Shown here piece after piece: positions 1-10,540 of a DNA stretch of 64,000 nt (position 1 is its first letter; every line of letters starts with the position of its first letter). This DNA comes from Hofstenia miamia. Its lineage: Eukaryota; Xenacoelomorpha; Acoela. The notes under the pieces were generated by a model. It did not search any database. It saw only the letters and a list, made by a program, of their open reading frames with translations, and had not been told where the DNA came from. A program made the position numbers and the translations under genes. The stretch lies in contig SCFE01000001.1 in the NCBI GenBank assembly GCA_004352715.1, positions 3,494,832-3,558,831 of the forward strand, written 5' to 3'.

Positions 1-124
1 TGAGTAGCTCATCGTCTGCAAGATTCATTGTAACTTCCCTCATTGCTGCTGCCATGTCATCATAACGTTCCGCTTGCTCAGCTATTTTAGCTTTAGCGAC
101 AAGTTCTTCCTTAGTACAACCCAT
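1..124 (-). CDS. 14-3-3 protein, first coding exon (partial, runs off the left edge)
   Basis: Reading minus from the ATG at 124-122 gives 41 codons without a stop. They begin [20 protein letters not shown] and continue with the block [12 protein letters not shown], the hallmark N-terminal helices of 14-3-3 proteins. In this family these helices build the dimer interface; the cytosolic dimers bind phosphoserine/threonine client proteins. Seen: a continuous frame to the window edge and an in-frame ATG preceded by AT-rich sequence without a better upstream start. Known: family identity from the [14 protein letters not shown]-type motif. Inferred: a functional gene whose remaining exons lie to the left. 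Odd point: the start MGC is unlike the usual MDK/MTE-type N-termini. The phosphopeptide-binding residues lie in later helices outside the window, so function cannot be checked. No paralogue is assigned. Confidence 0.88.
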   Translation of the reverse strand, partial: MGCTKEELVAKAKIAEQAERYDDMAAAMREVTMNLADDELL

Positions 125-1741
125 TTTAAAATAATTAATCTTCAATAAGCTAAATAAATTACAATTCAATACACTTCGCCAGAAGTTTGTGAAAAAACGA
201 AAAGTAGATCCCTAGGAATATTTATGTGAAAATGTCGAAAGAAATGTTTACGAAATTTCATTTTCTAATAATAAAATTTATATATAATGCTTTGAATTTT
301 ATATTTTTTGCGTAGAATAATCTTCAAATTTATTTGGTACACTTTGCTTGAATAATGTTAAAAACCAATTTCTTCATTTTATTGAAACCTGAAAAGCAGC
401 AAATTGAAATGGTCATAAAACCAGTGCTAGAGCCCAACTCATTGAATAAATAATGGTGCTATTCAGAAAATTTAAGTTCAATATCAAAGAAGCACAGATG
501 ATCATGCATCATTATTATTATGTAAGCATTATTAATATGTAAGCATTATTTGTTTTTTATTAAAGAGCCATGGATGGAAAGCATAAATGATTGCACAAAA
601 ATTTATTCAGTTACAGCTTGGTAATATATAGCTCCAAAAAATAAAGTGCTTGGTGTATTAAAATTATTTGAGTTCCTTAGCATCTACCAAATGGTTAGTA
701 GGGATTATTTTAATCAGTCACATTATGGCTATATTTTTTTGGTTTATCTAAAAACATCATTATTTAATGTTTTACATTACTTGAAATAAAATGGTTTAGA
801 AATTTAATCATTATCTCAAAATCACGTTTTTAAATGAGATTCACATGTTTTATTCATATGCTATAATGCAAATTTTTGAATACATTTCTTTGCAAGTTGC
901 AAATAAACTCATGCCCTAAAAAGCAAAAATTTTGAATTTCAAAAGTAATTTATCCAAGGATTGCAATTCATTTTTAATAAATCTTTGTGTATAATCTGCA
1001 ACCATGCAAGGCCACAACCCAAATTTTTAGGTTATTTTTTAGTTCAAGGTATACAGTATGTATAAGCCAGATATTCTTTGTGGTGCCCTATGTAGAATAA
1101 TATTGAAATTAAATTTTGCCATAAATACATTTGTATATATTTTAACAAAAATATATCATGCTTGCTAAAAAAAGTTAAGCCTAGAAATTTGAATAGAAAA
1201 AGGTGTTAGTAATGAAGGTACCCTTTGTTATTTGTCAACTACTTTTCAAATAGATCAAATAAACAAATTAATTGAATTGAATATCCAAGGTCCCATTGAA
1301 GGAAATACAGCAACTTTTAAAAATCACCATAAATATTTATACAACCATTCATTATTTTGATTATATTCTTGTTCAGGACCTAAAGGAAAGTTTATGACTT
1401 CATGCAAAAAAAAATTTTAACTGTATGCACATCTTGGTATTATCATTTTTTTGAAAATTTCCATTTACAGGAATAATTTTACAATATTATGACCAAAATT
1501 GGTTGAGGGCAATGCCAAGATTATGCTATGATATATCAAGTATCTTCTTAAACTAACTCCTATCTAAATATAAAACAATTTATATAAGCAATAGTTTAAA
1601 TATTGGCTTAATTAGGGGTTCTAACTTAACACTGAAGGTAATGAGAATATTATATGAGGATATGCCAAATGTTTGTGACATTTGTTTATAAATTCTATTC
1701 CTGGTAATTAGACATTAATGACTATGTAAGTGCAGTTTTGA
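125..1741. other. AT-rich flank of the 14-3-3 gene, no gene seen
   Basis: This stretch should hold the 5' UTR and promoter of the minus-strand 14-3-3 gene. No convincing ORF, splice-bounded exon or transposon signature was found. It contains only AT-rich unique-looking sequence and short homopolymer runs. No promoter element can be assigned with confidence. Confidence 0.5.
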
Positions 1742-2262
1742 TTACTTCTGAATGTTAGCTTTACAAGGCAAAAGTCTGAATTCCATATGTAAATAATTAT
1801 TTACAAAAATTATAGATTCACTTTTCAATATAGTCATCATCCACATCAGCACACTTCTTGATCCCTTCTCAAACCACACCTTGGGAAACCTTGTGTGAGA
1901 GTCCTTTATAGTCTTCTTTAATTCTTGGACCATATTCCAGTTGTTGCATTAGTGTACTAAAAATCTGTCACTTTGGGCAAAGTCAGGAGAGTATGAGGGT
2001 TGAGGTAGTAGTTGCCACTTCAGCATGTTAATCCTACTTATTGTGGTCCTGGATGTGGGGATTTTCATTGCATGTGTTAAGAGAGGACATCATTTGCCAT
2101 GTATGTTCTTGGTCTGCTTATAATGAAAATTCTTTAGTAGTCTGTTTTGTACTCAACATTGATTGTTTTTCAAAGATTGCTATAGTCAATGTGAATCAAA
2201 CCTTCATAATATGGAACATTCAAGCAGATTATACTGACTTGGCATGAACAGATGGCCAATCA
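1742..2262 (-). pseudogene. Decayed mariner transposase, C-terminal half
   Basis: Minus-strand frames give the end of a mariner-type transposase in pieces. Around 2110-2230 there is a KTINVEY-like block (the family's 'kTINaeYY' segment). Near 2060 is a degenerate NENPH in place of DNARPH. At 1990-2030 is PSYSPDFAQSDRFL (family PPYSPDLAPSDYHLF), then the tail with WFEKGSRSVLMWM to 1742. The frames are broken by stops and shifts, and the second catalytic Asp is not preserved. It is an inactive remnant. No terminal inverted repeats were located. It is clearly older than, and different from, the intact mariner 1 kb to its right, whose corresponding motif is SPDLNGCDRW. Confidence 0.72.
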
Positions 2263-2559
2263 CCAAGAGTAATTTACTACATACTCTGTCTCTTGGGTCT
2301 TGGCGGAAAGAGGGAGTTAAGATTTTCAGCTGTGATGATATTCCTCCAAAAGCCATTGCCATAGTTTTTTAGAAGATCAAGATAGACAAAGGAGTAGGTG
2401 CGTCATTGCATTTTCCTTTCTGCATTCAATGAGAAAAAATTTGGACAACTCAAGATGATAATTAATGATCTAGTGAATTGTTGGACAAGATAGGCAAGTA
2501 GGAGTAAAAAAACATAGGTATAAAAAAGCTATGACAATTTATCTGACAATAATATGATA
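2263..2559. other. Spacer between transposon remnants
   Basis: No gene is seen. The stretch may include more of the decayed mariner on its left and more of the gypsy remnant on its right, but no motif is readable. Confidence 0.35.
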
Positions 2560-2850
2560 TGTCCAAGTGAAAGTCTTTATACATCACCTACTGTATTAGT
2601 AAAACAGGGAAAAAAGTTCAAGCAATGCATAGACTTCAGAAGATTAAATGTTATGACAATGAAAGACACATATTTTTTCTTAGAATTAAAGATTTGCTGT
2701 ATGATGCTGTAAAAATACATATTTTACTATGGTGGATATATCCAAACATATCACAAGTGCTGATGAAAAAAACTGATATTGAGAAAATGGCATTTATAAC
2801 TCTGCATGGGTTATGCAAATTGCCATATATATATGCACCATTCTGACATC
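2560..2850 (+). pseudogene. Decayed Ty3/gypsy reverse transcriptase fragment
   Basis: The frame through the ATG at 2625 reads a TSPTVLVKQGKK-like start, then CIDFRRLN, RIKDLLYDAVK and KMAFITLHGLCK. These match, in order, the RT N-terminal blocks of the gypsy element at 12.3-13.0 kb (CIDFRKLND, RIKDLLYDASK, KTAFITPYGLYE). The catalytic FSxLDLxxGY block is replaced by unrelated residues, and no YIDD box follows, so the fragment is dead. It has the same orientation as the LTR at 5987-6936. It may be the remains of one element whose middle was later interrupted by the mariner at 3204-4525; that link is inference. Confidence 0.72.
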
Positions 2851-3203
2851 ATCCCTAAAATGATGAATTTATTAATTATTTGTAAAATAGATGTATTTCA
2901 AATAATAATTGTGACAAATGAAATTAATCTGTTAACCTTTTGGTGAAACATTGAGGATAATCTTAGCAGGGTTTTCAAGTACTCAGAATGTTAAGAACTT
3001 GAACTTGAATAATCTTGAAAACTCCATCAGAAAAACTCAGAAGAGAATATTTAAAACTTGAACTCATTCAAAAATCCAATCTAAAATACTGTAAAAATTG
3101 AATTTTATTAAATATCAATTTTCTTACAAATCACAAAACTATTTTTTAGCTTAGAATTATTGTAAATTAAATGTTTTTTACCCTAAAAAACTTGGAATTA
3201 TTA
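2851..3203. other. Left flank of the mariner, with a dispersed repeat segment
   Basis: No gene. The segment around 2968-3100 (beginning GGTTTTCAAGTACT) resembles 63597-63690. It is rich in ACTTGAA/CTCAAA words that also occur, apparently inverted, in 4540-4640 on the other side of the mariner. The mariner may therefore have inserted into an older repeat. Confidence 0.4.
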
Positions 3204-4525
3204 ACATGTCTGGAAAAGAATTAGAATAATGCCAAAACGTTTATTTAACACAAAAAGAACATAACAATTCATGTTTATTGGACAGTGTAATCACCGTTGA
3301 GTCGGATGACATGTTCACAATGGGCGATATATTTATTTGCTTCCTCCAACATCTTCCTTTTTTCAATAGAAGTGAGGGCCTGTCGCGCAGCGGAAAGCAG
3401 ATCTTCTTTACTTTCAAATTGTTGCTGTTTCAATTGCAGTTTCAGCCATTTGTTGATCCAACGGTCACAACCATTGAGGTCTGGTGAATATGGCGCCTGT
3501 TTCGAGAGAACGATTTGTTTGTCGCGAAAGAATTGTGTCGTGACTTGGGAAACATGAGGACGAGCATTGTCTTGTCTCCAGATAATCTCGTGCTGCCGTA
3601 CTCTCCCATGCCGTTCACGGCGAAATTTGTCGATAGTGTATTGGACAAACTGTTTGTAGCGTTCACTATCGACTTTTTCATTCCTGTCAGTACCCTGAAT
3701 CGCAAATTTGCCATCGTGAGTGTACGCCAAAAGCAGCATTGTGCGCTGGCCCCTCGGTGTTGCTTGGATGGCCCTTGGTCGTGCGTCTGTTTTGGCGGTC
3801 CATTTCTTCAGATCACGCCTCCAAGGAATTGGAGAAAATGGTACCCAAGATTCATCTGTAATGACATACCGTCGGCACCACTGCTCTATGCCCAGTTCAT
3901 GAAAGAGCCGTATATCCTCTTGACAACATTGCACCCGCTGTTGCTTGTGGACTTCTATTAAGGAATACAGAACCCAGACAGAGCAAATTTTTCTCATATT
4001 GAGACATTGATTCAGCATGGTTCTGACAGTATCTTTTCCTACATCCAAAAGATCAGCCAAGTGCCTTAATGATGCGCTGTCATTTTCTTCGATCAGTTTT
4101 TGCAGCTTGGTGACATTTTCAGGACAACTGGATGACGAAGGGCGACCAGAACTGTGCCCTTTTTCCGTTGACAATGTTTCTGCTTTGCAATTGGCAATCC
4201 ATCCATAAATCGTAGCCAAACAAGGCACATCATCTGGCCATACATTGGTCAATTTCCTGTGAATATCTCCGGCAGATGTTCCATTATGATACTCGGTATA
4301 CACATAAAATCTGCACGCTGAATTTGAATATTCCATTGCAACGCGACACACTAAAAACCAAATGAGTAATGATTATCATTCACACACATTATATTTCTGC
4401 TAACAGTTATAAAATGTAAACAATCAACAATTAGTATGACATGCTAAATATTAATCATGCATGTACCTATGCGCAGCACACAATAATTGCATTGCAGCAT
4501 TATTCTAATTCTTTTCCAGACATGT
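3204..4525 (-). mobile_element. Mariner-type DNA transposon with perfect TIRs and an open transposase
   Basis: The ends are perfect inverted repeats: 3204-3232 equals the reverse complement of 4497-4525, beginning ACATGTCTGGAAAAGAATTA. Identity extends through the flanking TTAA on both sides because TTAA is palindromic. With the TA target-site duplication of Tc1/mariner elements (3202-3203 and 4526-4527) the element is 1322 bp. It encodes one uninterrupted transposase on the minus strand. Perfect TIRs plus an intact ORF suggest a recent insertion and possibly an autonomous copy. It sits between a gypsy RT remnant and a gypsy LTR, probably inside older repeat sequence. Confidence 0.93.
3275..4336 (-). 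CDS. Tc1/mariner transposase, DD34D spacing
   Basis: A 353-residue frame from the first ATG (4336). The same frame is open a few codons further, to 4351, behind a TTTTTAG that could act as a splice acceptor. The N-terminal third looks like paired helix-turn-helix DNA-binding modules, with a GRPSSSS-type linker near residue 65. The catalytic domain carries Asp in YVITDESWVPF, Asp in WRQDNARPH, and Asp in YSPDLNGCDRW. Counting residues puts 34 between the second and third Asp, which is mariner spacing. The third block, DLNGCDRWINKWLK, differs from the classical DLAPSDYHLF and indicates a divergent subgroup. The length matches the family (about 340-360). All three catalytic acids are present. 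It acts in the nucleus on the element's own TIRs, cutting and pasting at TA. Whether it is expressed cannot be judged. Confidence 0.9.
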   Translation of the reverse strand: MEYSNSACRFYVYTEYHNGTSAGDIHRKLTNVWPDDVPCLATIYGWIANCKAETLSTEKGHSSGRPSSSSCPENVTKLQKLIEENDSASLRHLADLLDVGKDTVRTMLNQCLNMRKICSVWVLYSLIEVHKQQRVQCCQEDIRLFHELGIEQWCRRYVITDESWVPFSPIPWRRDLKKWTAKTDARPRAIQATPRGQRTMLLLAYTHDGKFAIQGTDRNEKVDSERYKQFVQYTIDKFRRERHGRVRQHEIIWRQDNARPHVSQVTTQFFRDKQIVLSKQAPYSPDLNGCDRWINKWLKLQLKQQQFESKEDLLSAARQALTSIEKRKMLEEANKYIAHCEHVIRLNGDYTVQ

Positions 4526-5862
4526 TAATAGAAAAAAACTTGATTGAACTTGGAATTTCATTTAAGAAATTACTCAAACTCAAACTTGAATCTTAAAAAC
4601 TCAAAGTTGACTCAAAAACCTCGAATCTTAGTTTAATTCTGTCCCACTAGAAAATTTGAACACACAAGCTGCTCATTTGCAAAAATATTCTGGATACATT
4701 TGAAATTTAAAAAAATTCAACCTGATTTGAAGAAGTGATGCTAAATTAATCTCAATACTTTGTCTATTTGGAAATAAAATAGTTTACTTTTAACTATTTT
4801 ATAAAACTTCATTTAATCAGTATTTGGTTATTGTTAGTAATATGAGTACATGATATGTATTTATCTGATATCAGTATTTTCTTTAGTTACATTTTGCATG
4901 AGTATTTAATTACAGTGTAGAGTCTTTTTAGCTACACAATTTTGAATCAAGTTTAATTTGCTCAATTTAATTTTATATTTAATAAATTATTTAAGATAGA
5001 TGCTTGAGATTAATAATGTATTCACCAAATTCCCACACAATTGATGTTGTAGACCAAGCTCTTTCACTTTGGGTCAAAGCATATAGAAGTTTTCATTTGT
5101 TTGCATCATCATTATCTTTTTGCATATAATGAACTAAGCCAAATGCAATTAAATACTAATTTAGAAATATTTATATCTAATGGTAATCATTCTTAACAAA
5201 TGTCCACTATTGAATATTAAATTTATTTCAATGAATAAATAAATGATTTACTCTTTATTTTCATTGAATTATATTTTAAACACTCTTATAATTTTTATGA
5301 ACTAACTGAAGTTGTGGTTAAGCATTTAAGAAAACTTTAATTGAACTTCATCACGTTACTAAATGAGAATCTCAAGATTTTTACATAAACCATCTAAATG
5401 TCTCAGTTAAATTAGTAAACACTCATTTATTTAGTTGAAGGAAATGCTTGTAAAAGGTTGTTGACCCTGATTGGGAGGCCATCATTATTGTAGAAATTCA
5501 TCAAAAACCACAACTCTATGATGGGGTTATCACTCTGCTTCTTACTGTCCCACAGCAGACATCTTTGTGAGACATGTTCTACAGAAGACAAGTTATAAAA
5601 CCTAAATATATTGCTTTCAAGTAACATAGGCAAGCAAGTATAAATCAAAGGCATGAGATTCCTAGCAATTATAAACATTTGCAAGCAGATTGGTCAAACA
5701 ATGACTCATTCATATGCTGTCTTGTGAACACAATAGAACTCTATTAGTATAAAACTTCTCTGAGGCTGTTTCATGCAATTTGTCTTAACATGAAGCCAGT
5801 ATCAAGAACTGTTGTCATTCAGGATAAGCATTACATGACATTCACAATTCTGATTTGTTTCT
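4526..5862. other. AT-rich sequence, possible decayed retroelement 3' region
   Basis: No recognisable gene. From about 5400 base composition becomes less AT-biased and longer open stretches appear on both strands, as in the block after integrase of the plus-strand gypsy relative. No motif allows assignment. Position and orientation would fit the 3' internal part of an element ending in the LTR at 5987. Confidence 0.35.
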
Positions 5863-5986
5863 TCTAAATTTCAAATAGAAACTACTCTGTAAATTTTCTT
5901 CTGCACTAAACAAGTGTTGTGAGCATTCAATTTTTCTGATGTGATAAAACTAAGTTGTGTTTGTCCTCAACATGTTTACAGATTAA
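5863..5986 (+). repeat. Internal retroelement segment, copy of 25857-25970
   Basis: This segment just before the LTR is nearly identical to the segment just before the LTR fragment at 25971. Both contain CACTAAACAAGTGTTGTGAG and end ACAGATTAA. Because the shared sequence lies outside the LTR start, both are best read as the last internal bases of the same element family, not as host flank. No purine-rich tract is obvious immediately before the LTR. Confidence 0.65.
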
Positions 5987-6936
5987 TGTAGGGTCACTTG
6001 GGGCACCTATTTAATTTTAATTGATTATCATTTGTATTAGTGTTAATTGCTGCATTCATTTAGTCTGTGATGTCACTATGATGTTTTCTGCTATTATTAT
6101 TTGAGTGCAGTAATTTGAGCTTTTAATTATTTGTCCCCTCAATTTAGCATAAAATGTTATTGCTCTATAATTTTGTGAGGGAACTTGAAGTGCAAGTTTG
6201 TAAATACCTAACAGGTAGTTATGGATGAATTGTTATAAATAACTGAGAAACATGTAGTGAATGCACAATAGATTCAGTCTCAGTTCAATCTTGTTTGCTC
6301 TTTCTAAATTCTTTATTACTCTAACTCTTTTTAGATCTTTGATGGATTATTTTGTAATAATAATTGCTTAAGTTCCAGCAACAATTTGGGAGTTACTCCA
6401 CTGTGTTTAGGGCAACAACACACTTTCTTTCATTTGGCAGCCCAAATTGTGGTACCACATTAAGTTATGGCTATGGTTAGTTATAGGAGAATAACAGCTT
6501 TATTTGATCATTTTTATTTGTACATGCACTTAATAAATTACACTGTGATGATAATATACTGCTGGTGTACATGAATGCATGGCAATTACATGTGGTTTAA
6601 TTATTTATTTACATAGGCTGAGGTTGTAAGAACAATTGAGATCTGCCTTATTTGAGCTAGAAATTAACAACCAGAGAAACACAATTAGCACCTTGGTGAG
6701 CTTGGATCTATTCATGGATACCACGTTGGCATGATGCCATGCAAATTGGTTGCTGTTGGAGAAGAGTCCTCAGTGGGCTATTTTCTGTTTCTTTATCGAA
6801 CTTGCAAACTACCAATGTTCTGTTGTTCTGTTAGAATGTGTGTCGCTCTCCTCAATGGTAGCCTTTGCAACCTTCTGCTTATCTATTGAGTTCCCTAGTA
6901 CCACTGGAGTAGTCTGAGCTCCCCCATGATTCTACA
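5987..6936 (+). repeat. LTR A, Ty3/gypsy-type, about 950 bp (3' or solo LTR)
   Basis: It starts TGTAGGGTCACTTGGGGC and ends GATTCTACA, giving TGTAG...CTACA inverted ends. These ends match those of the LTRs at 7348 and of the minus-strand element (TGTAGAATCACTCAGGG when read in its own sense). An AT-rich promoter-like word TTATAAATAA lies near 6233. Its first 300 bp are about 97% identical by eye to 25971-26285. Sequence after 6936 shows no TGG-type primer-binding site, so it is a 3' LTR or solo LTR. Confidence 0.75.
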
Positions 6937-7347
6937 TTAACTTTGTTTAGTACAAATTTATTAGTCTTTTTTAATCAAAATAATCTAAATTGATCATCTT
7001 TGATGTGACATCACATTAATTGCAATATCAAGTTCTTTCAAAATAATTCATCTATTTTTTTGTAAGATATATTGTACATATACATCCCTTCCAGTGTGTA
7101 TTCTTGATGAAACTTATATGGTTGTTCTTCAATGTTTGTTCATCTATGATATTTTAACCATTAAAATATATGTTTTATGTTACTTCATTATTAGTCAAGA
7201 ATTTTCACCTTTTTATTAAATTGCAATAGGTATCATTATGGCTTACTTTAAATTTTGGAAGCATGAATTCTTGAACAAATTTAAAAGCTGTTAATTATTA
7301 CCATTTATATTTGGTGACATTCAATCTCACATCTTCTGTACACATAC
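6937..7347. other. AT-rich spacer between two LTRs
   Basis: No gene or repeat was recognised in these 411 bases. Confidence 0.4.
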
Positions 7348-8240
7348 TGTTGAGTCACTTGGTGCCTCCTTTTATTTCAGTTTAATTTTTAGGGCACTCT
7401 AAAATTAATTCAGCACTATTCTTTTAATTAATTGTTAATTTTGTCAATTTTGATTATTTTGAACCTAATATTCAAACTTATTGATTGTCCCCTCAGAGCT
7501 TTTGTATTACATGTAATTGCTAAGTTAATCTGCAAGGGAAAACTAACTTTTGTAAAGAACAGTAAATATTTGCCTACTCTTGTATAAATAAGGCATACTA
7601 TTGTAAGCAAATGTCAAATAAATTTTGTTCTTGTTGGATACTATTTGCTTTTCATTTTTATTATATTTTATTAACCTTTTTAGCTTTGGTATGGATTTGA
7701 TAATGAGTTAATGATGAACTAGTAAGATCCAGCAATAATGTAGGAGAACTCTTCTGTGCCTCAGGTGATAACTTGCTCCTTGACAGATGTGAGCCTATAT
7801 TGTGGGAGCTTTAGGGCTATGTATGGGGATAGGAAATAAAAGAACTACTATCTATCTATCAAACATGCACAAACTAAAACACACCTCAAATATACTATGC
7901 CATTGGCAAACACGAATATGTGGTAGCTACATGTTTATTAATATCTTATTAAATGAGCTGAGTAGCTAAACCTGAAGATAAATTATTGTATTGAGGCTTG
8001 AGACACACAATTAGCACCTTGGATTTGTAAGGATGGATTCTAAAGGCTTGGATTTGGTATGATGCCATGTGAATTGGTTGCTACTTTAAACCATCTTGGA
8101 ATTACTTTTCTTTTCTACAATGAAATTGGCAAATTACCAATCTTCCATTGTTTTGTTAGAGCATGGGATGCTCTCAGCAATGGTAATCTTCTGCAACCTT
8201 TGTACCAATTGAGCTGCTAGAAGCACCCTGCAATTCTACA
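7348..8240 (+). repeat. LTR C, related Ty3/gypsy-type LTR (5' LTR)
   Basis: It aligns end to end with LTR A but is clearly diverged. The start is TGTTGAGTCACTTGGTGCC and the end CAATTCTACA. Shared internal landmarks are TGTCCCCTCA, a TATAAATAA box near 7583, GATGCCATG and the tail CTCAGCAATGGTA. It is followed immediately by a TGG-initiated primer-binding-site-like sequence, so it is a 5' LTR of a plus-strand element. Confidence 0.75.
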
Positions 8241-8258
8241 TGGTAACCCTGACGTGAT
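8241..8258 (+). other. Primer-binding-site-like sequence after LTR C
   Basis: TGGTAACCCTGACGTGAT directly abuts the CTACA end of the LTR. It resembles in pattern the PBS of the minus-strand element (TGGCGACTGTGACAGGAC), sharing TGG, AC and TGAC at the same offsets. The priming tRNA is not determined. Confidence 0.55.
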
Positions 8259-8474
8259 TCTTGGACACTCTGGAGGGTCAGTTAAGCTATCTACTCCATT
8301 CTGTTACTGTGTGCAGATGAATCAACATTTTGATATGTACTCCAGTTGTGAAGTTTGTGCACTTACTGAAGTGGTTGCCTGTTTTTCACTTGGTGATAGT
8401 GAAGTGAAACAGAACTGTTACGATGTTTTTCTATTGTATTTGGTTTTGTATTCTACTGGGTGTGAGTCAGCTAG
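8259..8474 (+). other. Leader sequence after LTR C, cut by the minus-strand element
   Basis: About 215 bp of plus-strand leader follows the PBS and stops exactly at the LTR of the minus-strand element at 8475. The frame open here from 8254 runs on into that LTR, so it is not a gene. Confidence 0.45.
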
Positions 8475-9578
8475 TGTAGAATCGTGGGCTGTAATTACAC
8501 TAGAAAACTATTTGACTCTGCAGAAGGTTTTACATAGAGATATGATGACAGCCCTGATTCTGGGAAAACAGTTAAAGAGAAAACTTATATAAACATTGGT
8601 AATTCATCCAAGTTATAAATACTTTAGGTAACTCCAAGATGACCAACTCACATAGCTTCCAGCCAAAGCAAAATCTTCAGGAACGTTGTAGTGCTCAACT
8701 TAGTGCATGGTGCTACCCTATTTGTCTCACTTATTAATTTCTATCTCATAGACAAAATAAACATCTCATTTTCATTGTTAGTTCTCAGCTCACTAAATAA
8801 TAGTCTGTAATTGNATGACAGCCCTGATTCTGGGAAAACAATTAAAGAGAAAACTGATATAAACATTGGTAATTCATCCAAGTAATCAATACTTTAGGTA
8901 ACTCCAAGATGACCAACTCACATGGCTTCCAGCCAAAGCAAAGTCTTCAGGAACAGTGTAGTGCTTGACTTAGTGCATGGTGCTACCCTATTTGTCTCAC
9001 TTATTAATTTCTATCTCATAGACAAAATAAACATCTCATTTTCATTGTTAGTTCTCAGCTCACTAAATAATAGTCTGTAATTGCCAGACATTCATGCTAG
9101 CCAATGGCATGGTATCATCACAGTGTCATAAAATATAAGTGCATGTATGTGGTGAATATCAACTGAAAGTTTTATTATTTCCTTATGCATAACCATATCC
9201 ATAACTTAATAGGTCTACAATTTGGGCTGGTAAGATCTGCTGATCTCCAGGAGCTACATGTTGCCCTGTACTTTGAAAAAGCACTCCCAAATTGTCACTG
9301 AACTTAAGCAGTTATTTTCATAATCAAAAAATACTAATAAGAAATAACGGAAGAGAAAGTGAACAGTAATTGATGCTAGATAAAATCTATTGACCTTTCT
9401 CAACAGTGTTTATCAATTTTTACAATTTCAAATAATTTGAGCATATAATTATGTAGCACCAAATCAAGGGGACATGACATGGTTTTTGCAAACCAAAATC
9501 AGAATATGTCATACTGACGTCATGACAAATATAAATAGAATAAATAATAATCACGAATTTTCCCTGAGTGACTCTACA
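8475..9578 (-). repeat. 3' LTR of element 1, containing an artefactual internal duplication
   Basis: It matches 16225-17128 from TGTAGAATCGTGGGCTGTAA to GAGTGACTCTACA. It is longer (1104 versus 904 bp) because about 270 bp are present twice, 8543-8813 and 8815-9083, either side of a single N. The two copies differ at a few positions, so they probably represent two haplotypes or two element copies joined by the assembler. Without the duplication the LTR is about 70 bp shorter than its partner. Confidence 0.88.
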
Positions 9579-9592
9579 TGCTCCCCTTGCTC
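9579..9592 (-). other. Polypurine tract of element 1
   Basis: On the minus strand the bases just before the 3' LTR read AGCAAGGGGAGCA, a purine-rich run directly abutting TGTAGAG. This is the expected plus-strand primer site of an LTR retrotransposon. Confidence 0.65.
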
Positions 9593-10540
9593 AAATTAAT
9601 TCTGCGGTAGTAGGTGGAGGGCGTTCCTGAGACTATCTTCTGGATGGTGGTAATCATTTCTATAACAAACACTGTCTCCCATTCTTTTGCATCAACATAC
9701 TGGGGTTCATGTGAGAGTTGCATTTATCCTTCTCTTTGTGTGACTACTTCATCTCTTAACTTGAAGAATCATGATGTCGGTAAATTGTAAAATCCTCATC
9801 AAACCACGTGTGCCCCATACTTTGCCAATACTAGCAACTAATTCCCTCAAGCATTTTCGAGTTGTAGCATATAATTGCATTGACTTTTGGATGTTTTTCT
9901 GCATCAATTATAAAAGGTATTATATCAAGAGAGCAACCTAAATTTTTGGTATTGTAAGTCCATCATAGTTGGTTCTGCATCTCTTCTGAAATGTTATCAC
10001 AAATGTAATATACTGCTCAATGTGTAGCTATGAAATAGGGGTGTAGTGTTTCTTCACTAACTTTAGACATCTTTTTCTTTCATTCTTCTGTCTTCCTAGA
10101 TCTGACTGTTGAAGTAATGGTAGAGGAACTAACAGAGTTTGAGGGGGCTATCAAATCACTCATTGGGGAGGTATTTACATTTTGTAATGCACTAAATGGG
10201 TTACATATGTTTTGTGTTTTTAAAGTTTGCAAGGTTTTTGTTGCCAGCTCTGCTCATGAATGTGGAAGTATGTGTCCCCCCACATAGTAGCAAGATGAGG
10301 ACGGTGTCAATGCTGACTGCTCTCCTAATCATGGAGCTACATGTTGCCCAAACAGGATAGGACTCTGCTCAGCACATTCATGTTGTCCTCTTTTGTTTTC
10401 ACATGCCTCATCAAGCAAAGATACATGTCTCCCACGCCTAGATGAGGATGTGCCATCATGTCTGCTAAACTCCATTTTCCTTCTCACTCGTCAATGGGGT
10501 GGAGGAGCTGGCAACTCGCGTTTTTTCTTCCCTATCAGTA
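9593..10540 (-). pseudogene. Remnant reading frame between pol and 3' LTR of element 1
   Basis: About 950 bp separate the end of pol from the PPT, more than a plain 3' UTR needs. Minus frames contain protein-like blocks interrupted by stops, for example ITFQKRCRTNYDGL and LYATTRKCLRELVASIG around 9770-10000, preceded by a basic stretch. No known domain is recognised and no envelope features (signal peptide, furin-like site, membrane anchor) are visible. The plus-strand relative also carries protein-like sequence in the same place, which begins with a comparable basic segment. A shared third reading frame of this family is a reasonable inference. Confidence 0.4.

Noticed and set aside
3515-3961. 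148-codon plus-strand frame inside the mariner
   Set aside because: Antisense shadow of the transposase gene.
3201-4528. Flanking TTAA at the mariner as evidence for a piggyBac element
   Set aside because: The transposase is clearly Tc1/mariner (TDES, DNARPH, SPDLN blocks). TTAA here contains the TA duplication and is palindromic by accident or preference.
5983-6940. TTAA on both sides of LTR A as a target-site duplication of a solo LTR
   Set aside because: The sequence before this LTR is shared with the sequence before LTR B, so it is internal retroelement sequence and the match is probably chance.
8254-8592. 112-codon plus-strand frame
   Set aside because: It runs from the leader of one retroelement across the boundary into the LTR of another; no protein features.
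9593-10540. Envelope gene in element 1
   Set aside because: Protein-like blocks are present, but there is no signal peptide, cleavage site or membrane anchor, so it is not called env.
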